A DNA stretch of 64,000 bases from JAAYFT01 sp036562765 (GTDB lineage Bacteria; Bacillota; Clostridia; Tissierellales; Tissierellaceae). Location of the stretch: the NCBI GenBank assembly GCA_036562765.1, contig DATCJO010000009.1:1-64000 (forward strand), in the 5' to 3' direction. Below, piece by piece: positions 59,855-64,000 of this stretch. The position numbers were made by a program, and so were the translations under genes. The notes beneath the pieces were generated by a model that was given only the letters and a program-made list of their open reading frames with translations, did no database searches and was not told where the DNA came from. How positions within the stretch are numbered: the first letter of the stretch is position 1; each line of letters begins with the position of its first letter.

Positions 59855-60628
59855 TTATATTAATTTTTTATAAAAAAATGTTCTAACAGGTTTAAACCTA
59901 TATTTTTCTGGCATAATTATTTGCTCTGTACTGCCAACAAACAATATCCCATCATCGCTAAGAGAGTTATAAAACTTTGAGTACAATAATTCCTTTGCTT
60001 CTTCTGTAAAATATATCATGACATTTCTACATAAAATCAAATCCACATTGCTTGGGAACCTATCTTTTAATAAGTCTATTTTTTTAAATTCTACGCACTT
60101 TTTAATATCTTCAGAAATTTTATATGAATTTTCTAACTTAGTAAAAAATCTGTTAACAAAATCTTTTGGCAGATTTTCTAATGCTTTACTATTATATAAA
60201 CCAACCTTAGCTTTATTCATTGCCTCTTCATCAATATCTGTTGCCAAAATCTTAATTTTATATAAAGGTAAAAACTTGGTCATCAACATTGCTAATGAAT
60301 AAGGTTCTTCACCAGTTGAACAGGCAGAACTCCACAGGTTTAACTCTTTTTTCTTGCTTAATAAAGAAGGAATTATATCTTTTTCTAAAACATCCCACTG
60401 ATTAGGATTTCTATAGAATTCAGAAACATTTATAGTTAGATAATTTATAAATTGCTCAAGAAGAGCTTTATCTCTTTTAAGCCCTTGAAAATAATCATCA
60501 AAATCCTTGAAATTATTCCTTGTTAATAGAGACTGAATCCTTCTTTTCATCTGCTTTTCTTTATAATAGTTTAAATCAATGTTTATTAGTTTGTTAATAT
60601 TTATCTTAAACTCTTCATACTTGTCCAT
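59855..60628 (-). CDS. cheR: CheR-type protein-glutamate O-methyltransferase
   Basis: 257 residues. N-terminal helical domain (KRRIQSLLTRNNFKDFDDYF) and SAM-binding domain with SSACSTGEEPYSLAM near 102 and LCRNVMIYF near 205. Methylates glutamates on chemoreceptors using S-adenosylmethionine; the ISEFYRN-like start of the catalytic domain is NVSEFYRNPNQW. It lies away from the che operon at the window start and heads an operon with M42 peptidases. No TPR or receptor domain is attached. Confidence 0.93.
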   Translation of the reverse strand: MDKYEEFKININKLINIDLNYYKEKQMKRRIQSLLTRNNFKDFDDYFQGLKRDKALLEQFINYLTINVSEFYRNPNQWDVLEKDIIPSLLSKKKELNLWSSACSTGEEPYSLAMLMTKFLPLYKIKILATDIDEEAMNKAKVGLYNSKALENLPKDFVNRFFTKLENSYKISEDIKKCVEFKKIDLLKDRFPSNVDLILCRNVMIYFTEEAKELLYSKFYNSLSDDGILFVGSTEQIIMPEKYRFKPVRTFFYKKLI

Positions 60629-60660
60629 TAAATACCTCCCTTTTTCTCCAAATGAATATA

Positions 60661-60691
60661 GGGCTTTAATGCTATTATAACATTAAAACCC
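60661..60691 (-). other. Hairpin with embedded -10 upstream of cheR
   Basis: GGGCTTTAATG (60661-60671) pairs with CATTAAAACCC (60681-60691) with one G-U pair on the minus-strand RNA. The nine-base loop contains minus-strand TATAAT (60674-60679). It could be a weak terminator for ispH-rpsA or part of a cheR promoter. Confidence 0.4.
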
Positions 60692-60757
60692 CATTCTAAA
60701 TAAGTCTTTCATTAAATTTTCTACAAAATCAACAAAATTTCATGTTCTTTATTACTT

Positions 60758-62656
60758 TTAAGCCTCATTTACATCTTTTAAGCTTAAACTTATTTTCTTT
60801 TTTTCACTATCTATGTCTATAACCTTTACATTTATCTTATCTCCAATATTGAGCACATCTGAAGGTTTGTTAACACGTTTATTAGATATTTGAGATACGT
60901 GAAGTAATCCATCTACTCCTTCTTTTAATCTTACAAAAGCTCCAAAATCTAATAAATTAACTACAGTACCTTCTACAACATCACCAACTTTTACGTTTTT
61001 AGAAAACGCTTCCCAAGGTTCTTCCATAGTTTGTTTTAGTCCAAGGGATACCCTATTTTTAGCTTTATCAAAAGATAATACTTTAACATTAACCTTTTGA
61101 CCTTCTTTAACAACTTCAGAAGGATGCTTTATTTTATTCCAAGATAAATCTGAAATATGGATTAAACCATCTACTCCACCTAAATCAACAAATGCTCCAA
61201 AATCAGTTAATCTACTAACGACTCCTTCCCTTATTTGACCTAATTCAAGACTAGCCCAAAGTTCCTTTCTTCTATTATTTAATTCTTCTTTTTCTACTTC
61301 TTTTCTTGATATAATTATCCTCTTTTTATCTTTATCAAAATCTATGACTTTTACAATTAATAATTTACCTTTATATTGACTAAGATCTGATACATATTTT
61401 AATGAAACCTGAGATGCTGGCATAAAACCTTTTAATCCATGAACTAGAACAGATAAGCCACCTTTTATAACATCTAATACTTTACATTCAACTCTTTCTT
61501 TTTCTTTATAAGCATTTTCAATTAAATCCCAGTTCTTTATTTCTTCTATCCTTTTAGTAGATAATAATACATTCCCTTCACCATCATCTAATTTTACAAC
61601 ATATACTTCAATTATGTCTCCTTCTTTATATAAATCTCTAGGATTAACATCTGGATCATTTGATAATTCTTCCTTAGAAATAATTCCATCTGATTTATAG
61701 TTTATATTTACCATTACTTCATTTTCAGTTACAGAGATTACTTTTCCTTTTATTATATCTCCTCTATGTATCCTGATAAAGGAGCTTTCTATTGCTTCCA
61801 ACATTTCCATGCTATTTAGATTCTCCATTGTCTGTATAACCTCCTGAATTATCCAATCAGGTGTAGATGCACCTGCTGTTATTCCAATTTTATTAAATTT
61901 TATAAGTTCATCTAAATTTAATTCATCTTTGGTTTCAATATGATATACATTATTACAATATTTTTTACTTATAGACACTAGTTTATTTGTATTTGAACTA
62001 TTTTTGCCACCTATTACAATCATTGCATCAACTTTTTTTGCTACTTCTTTGCAAGCTTCTTGACGTTGATTTGTTGCATTACAAATTGTATTAAAAATTT
62101 TTACTTCCTTTCCTTTTCCCTTGACAATTTCTGATAATGTATTAAATTTTTCTTGAGTATTTGTAGTTTGAGAAACAACACATACTTTATCCATCAAAGG
62201 AAGATTTAATGCTTCATCTTCCGAATTGATGATAAAAGCTTCATTATTGCACCATCCATTTATCCCTTTAACTTCAGGATGGTCTTTATCGCCAACTATT
62301 ACTATATTATATCCTTGATTATAATATTCTTCAACTTTCTTATGAACGGATTTTACATAAGGACATGTACTGTCCACTATTTCAATACCTTGTCCCATCA
62401 ACTTATCTATTATTTCCTTACTAACACCGTGGGACCTAATAATTATCTTACTATTGCTCAATTCATTAATTCTACTTATATCATCTATAACTAATAATCC
62501 ATCCTCTTCAAATTTATTAACTACTTGAGGATTGTGTACTAATGGACCTAAAGAATATATATTTTTATCTCTATTAGAAAGCTCTTTTTCTGCCATTTCT
62601 ATGGCTCTTTTTACTCCAAAGCATAATCCAGCTTTATCTGCTAAAATAATTTCCAC
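60758..62656 (-). CDS. ispH: Fused HMBPP reductase (IspH) and ribosomal protein S1
   Basis: 632 residues. The N-terminal ~285 residues are IspH with [4Fe-4S] ligands Cys12 (AGLCFGVKRA), Cys98 (STCPYVKSVHK) and Cys192 (NTICNATNQRQ), making IPP and DMAPP in the last MEP step. The rest has four S1 RNA-binding domains (GDIIKGKVISVTENEVMVNI; ERVECKVLDVIKGGLSVLV; GVVSRLTDFGAFVDLGGVDGLIH; GTVVNLLDFGAFVRLKEGVDGLLH). This fusion is known in Clostridia. I choose GTG 62656, nine bases after AAAGGGG; ATG 62665 touches the RBS. Confidence 0.95.
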   Translation of the reverse strand: MEIILADKAGLCFGVKRAIEMAEKELSNRDKNIYSLGPLVHNPQVVNKFEEDGLLVIDDISRINELSNSKIIIRSHGVSKEIIDKLMGQGIEIVDSTCPYVKSVHKKVEEYYNQGYNIVIVGDKDHPEVKGINGWCNNEAFIINSEDEALNLPLMDKVCVVSQTTNTQEKFNTLSEIVKGKGKEVKIFNTICNATNQRQEACKEVAKKVDAMIVIGGKNSSNTNKLVSISKKYCNNVYHIETKDELNLDELIKFNKIGITAGASTPDWIIQEVIQTMENLNSMEMLEAIESSFIRIHRGDIIKGKVISVTENEVMVNINYKSDGIISKEELSNDPDVNPRDLYKEGDIIEVYVVKLDDGEGNVLLSTKRIEEIKNWDLIENAYKEKERVECKVLDVIKGGLSVLVHGLKGFMPASQVSLKYVSDLSQYKGKLLIVKVIDFDKDKKRIIISRKEVEKEELNNRRKELWASLELGQIREGVVSRLTDFGAFVDLGGVDGLIHISDLSWNKIKHPSEVVKEGQKVNVKVLSFDKAKNRVSLGLKQTMEEPWEAFSKNVKVGDVVEGTVVNLLDFGAFVRLKEGVDGLLHVSQISNKRVNKPSDVLNIGDKINVKVIDIDSEKKKISLSLKDVNEA

Positions 62657-62661
62657 AATTT

Positions 62662-63258
62662 TCATCCCCTTTGTTTTAGTGAATATATAGATTCTAATAT
62701 CTTTTTACTGATAAACAGGTAATCATCCTTAGTTGGTTTCTTATTTTGGTATTCTGATAAATCAATTTCTTTTCCAAAATAAATATTAATTTTACTAAAC
62801 AGCTTGTAATTACCATCTATATAAACTGGCAAAATAGCAGCATTTGACTTAAGAGCTATAAGTCCAACTCCTGGTTTCGCATTTTCCAAATCAATTTTCT
62901 TAACCCTTGTCCCTTCAGGAAATATTCCTAAAACACCATCTTCTTTTAAGATATTAAGAGATTTCTTTATTGTTGACAAATCTATTTCTTCCCTATCAAC
63001 TGGAAATGCTCCCAATTTGCTTAAAAAAGAAGCTACTATCTTATTTTTAAACAATTGCTTTTTTGCCATCCAAAAGATTTGTCTAGGATACATTATAGAT
63101 ATGATAATTGGATCAAATTCATGTGTATGATTAGCACATATGATAATATTTCCCCTATTTTCTTTGTCCTCAATATTTTCTTTTCCATATACATTAATCC
63201 TATACATTGCTTTAAATACAACTACTGCTATTTTCTTTAAAAAACTATACAAGGACAT
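62662..63258 (-). CDS. plsC: 1-acyl-sn-glycerol-3-phosphate acyltransferase
   Basis: 198 residues. Acyltransferase motif I as NHTHEFDP (His-x4-Asp), motif III FPEGTRVKK. An N-terminal hydrophobic stretch tethers it to the membrane. It makes phosphatidic acid, the substrate of CdsA (7733). ATG 63258 shares one base with the cmk stop (TGATG). Order cmk-plsC-ispH/rpsA is common in Clostridia. Confidence 0.93.
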   Translation of the reverse strand: MSLYSFLKKIAVVVFKAMYRINVYGKENIEDKENRGNIIICANHTHEFDPIIISIMYPRQIFWMAKKQLFKNKIVASFLSKLGAFPVDREEIDLSTIKKSLNILKEDGVLGIFPEGTRVKKIDLENAKPGVGLIALKSNAAILPVYIDGNYKLFSKINIYFGKEIDLSEYQNKKPTKDDYLFISKKILESIYSLKQRG

Positions 63259-63923
63259 CAACTATCACCCTTAATAATGGACAAAATTTCTTCAACACAT
63301 TCATCAACTGTTTTACCTGTTGTATCTAAAAGATAAGCATCTTCACTTTTTACCAAAGGAGAAACATCTCTAGTTGAATCTATCTTATCCCTCATTTCTA
63401 TTTCTCTTTTTATTTCTTCATAGGAAATATTTTTTTCACCTTTTTCAAGCAGTTCCTTATATCTTCTCCTTGCCCTTTCTTCCACACTTGCCACAATAAA
63501 AAATTTATAATCTGCATTAGGCAAGACAACTGTTCCAATGTCCCTACCATCCATTATTACAGACTTAGTTCTTGCTAAGTTTTGTTGAATTCTTACCAAT
63601 GCTTCACGTACTTCTTTTATTTTTGCAATATAGGAAACATTTTTACTTACTCTGTTTTCTCTAATTTCTTTATCTACATTTTTATTATCTAAATAAATAT
63701 GATTATTCCTAAAATCTATAGTAGTTCTTTCGAGAACTGCTTTAACATCTTCCTCAGATTTGGGATCTAATCCTTCGTTTAATACTTTTAATGTTATTGC
63801 CCTATACATTGCACCAGTATCAATATATTCAATGGATAAGATTTCAGCAAGTTTCTTTGCAATTGTACTTTTGCCAGCTCCAGCTGGTCCATCAATTGCA
63901 ATACTTATTTTTTTATTTAACAT
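63258..63923 (-). CDS. cmk: Cytidylate kinase
   Basis: 221 residues. P-loop GPAGAGKSTIAKKLAEIL near residue 8, YIDTGAMYRAIT, MDGRDIGTVV and the lid RARRRYKELLEKG; the CMP-specific insert follows. Phosphorylates CMP and dCMP. Of two in-frame ATGs, 63923 is six bases from AAGGAGG while 63929 abuts it, so 63923 is used. The RBS sits in a small palindrome. Confidence 0.95.
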   Translation of the reverse strand: MLNKKISIAIDGPAGAGKSTIAKKLAEILSIEYIDTGAMYRAITLKVLNEGLDPKSEEDVKAVLERTTIDFRNNHIYLDNKNVDKEIRENRVSKNVSYIAKIKEVREALVRIQQNLARTKSVIMDGRDIGTVVLPNADYKFFIVASVEERARRRYKELLEKGEKNISYEEIKREIEMRDKIDSTRDVSPLVKSEDAYLLDTTGKTVDECVEEILSIIKGDS

Positions 63924-63931
63924 TAGCATCC

Positions 63932-63945
63932 TCCTTAATTAAGGA
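63932..63945 (-). promoter_or_regulatory. Palindrome covering the cmk Shine-Dalgarno
   Basis: TCCTTAATTAAGGA is a perfect 14-base palindrome; on the minus-strand RNA its right arm AAGGA belongs to the cmk RBS AAGGAGG, so a five-pair hairpin could sequester it. Confidence 0.5.
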
Positions 63946-63960
63946 TACAAATAATAATAA

Positions 63961-63974
63961 CCACCCTCTGGTGG
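63961..63974 (-). terminator. Short hairpin after the gene upstream of cmk
   Basis: CCACC, loop CTCT, GGTGG; on the minus strand followed by TTATTATTATTTG. It begins one base after a candidate stop codon of the next gene. Confidence 0.5.
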
Positions 63975-63975
63975 C

Positions 63976-63999
63976 TTATGCTTTACGACAAGTCAGGCC
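63976..63999 (-). CDS. Possible 3' end of an upstream gene, cut by the window
   Basis: Minus-strand frame reading GLTCRKA then TAA (63976-63978), directly followed by a hairpin. Only seven codons are visible, so neither reality nor identity can be judged; the stop-plus-hairpin arrangement is the only support. Confidence 0.25.
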   Translation of the reverse strand, partial: GLTCRKA

Positions 64000-64000
64000 T

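Noticed and set aside
1..64000. CRISPR array, tRNA or rRNA genes, insertion sequences
   Set aside because: No regularly spaced repeats, cloverleaf-like sequence, rRNA segments or transposase motifs were found while reading the window.

Overview
The window is one long stretch of A+T-rich, low-GC chromosome from a spore-forming, flagellated, Gram-positive anaerobe, most likely a clostridial lineage such as the Tissierellales. The evidence is conserved gene order shared with Bacillus and Clostridium (che-sigD-rpsB-tsf, rimP-nusA-infB, rpsO-pnp, recA-rny-spoVS, mutSL-miaA-hfq), an IspH/ribosomal protein S1 fusion typical of Clostridia, SpoVS and SpoIIIE, strong GGAGG-type ribosome binding sites, and many TTG start codons. 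I see no tRNA, rRNA, insertion sequence, prophage or CRISPR array. The species call is inference.

Layout. 1-4004: tail of a motility/chemotaxis operon (cheC, cheD, sigD, a FapA-like gene, a small unknown gene, a SwrB-like gene). 4011-10586: rpsB, tsf, pyrH, frr, then envelope/isoprenoid genes uppS, cdsA, rseP, ispG. 10618-24813: information processing (polC, rimP, nusA, ylxR, infB, rbfA, nrnA, truB, ribF, rpsO, pnp), with an attenuator before rimP and a probable S15-binding leader before rpsO. 24916-34751: ylxY, M16 peptidase, dut, ymxH, tepA, uppP, spoIIIE, rimO, pgsA, cinA. 34751-39289: SOS-controlled recA followed by a four-gene Mre11/Rad50-like module in which the Rad50 ATPase is split over separate proteins. 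39286-43799: rny, spoVS, a PHP phosphoesterase, a PadR regulator and an aminotransferase. 43800-45955: an AT-rich gap with two palindromes, a Xer-type recombinase, and lexA under its own SOS box.

From 45975 the layout reverses. On the minus strand lie miaB-mutS-mutL-miaA-hfq followed by ynbB. A plus-strand aminotransferase sits at 54645-55961, and then come more minus-strand genes: a MerR-like coiled-coil protein, an operon of cheR plus three tandem M42 aminopeptidases, and cmk-plsC-ispH/rpsA.

How the parts fit. Most of the window is core housekeeping. SOS and DNA repair form a loose theme: recA, lexA, the split Mre11/Rad50 module, mutS/mutL, the Xer recombinase and polC. The most unusual items are the split Rad50 cassette behind recA, the recA leader in which a hairpin separates the Shine-Dalgarno from the start codon, the apparent ATT start of RNase Y, the loss of dxr from its usual place between cdsA and rseP, and the cheR plus triple-M42 operon. 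All functional statements rest on motifs and gene order read by eye; no database search was run.
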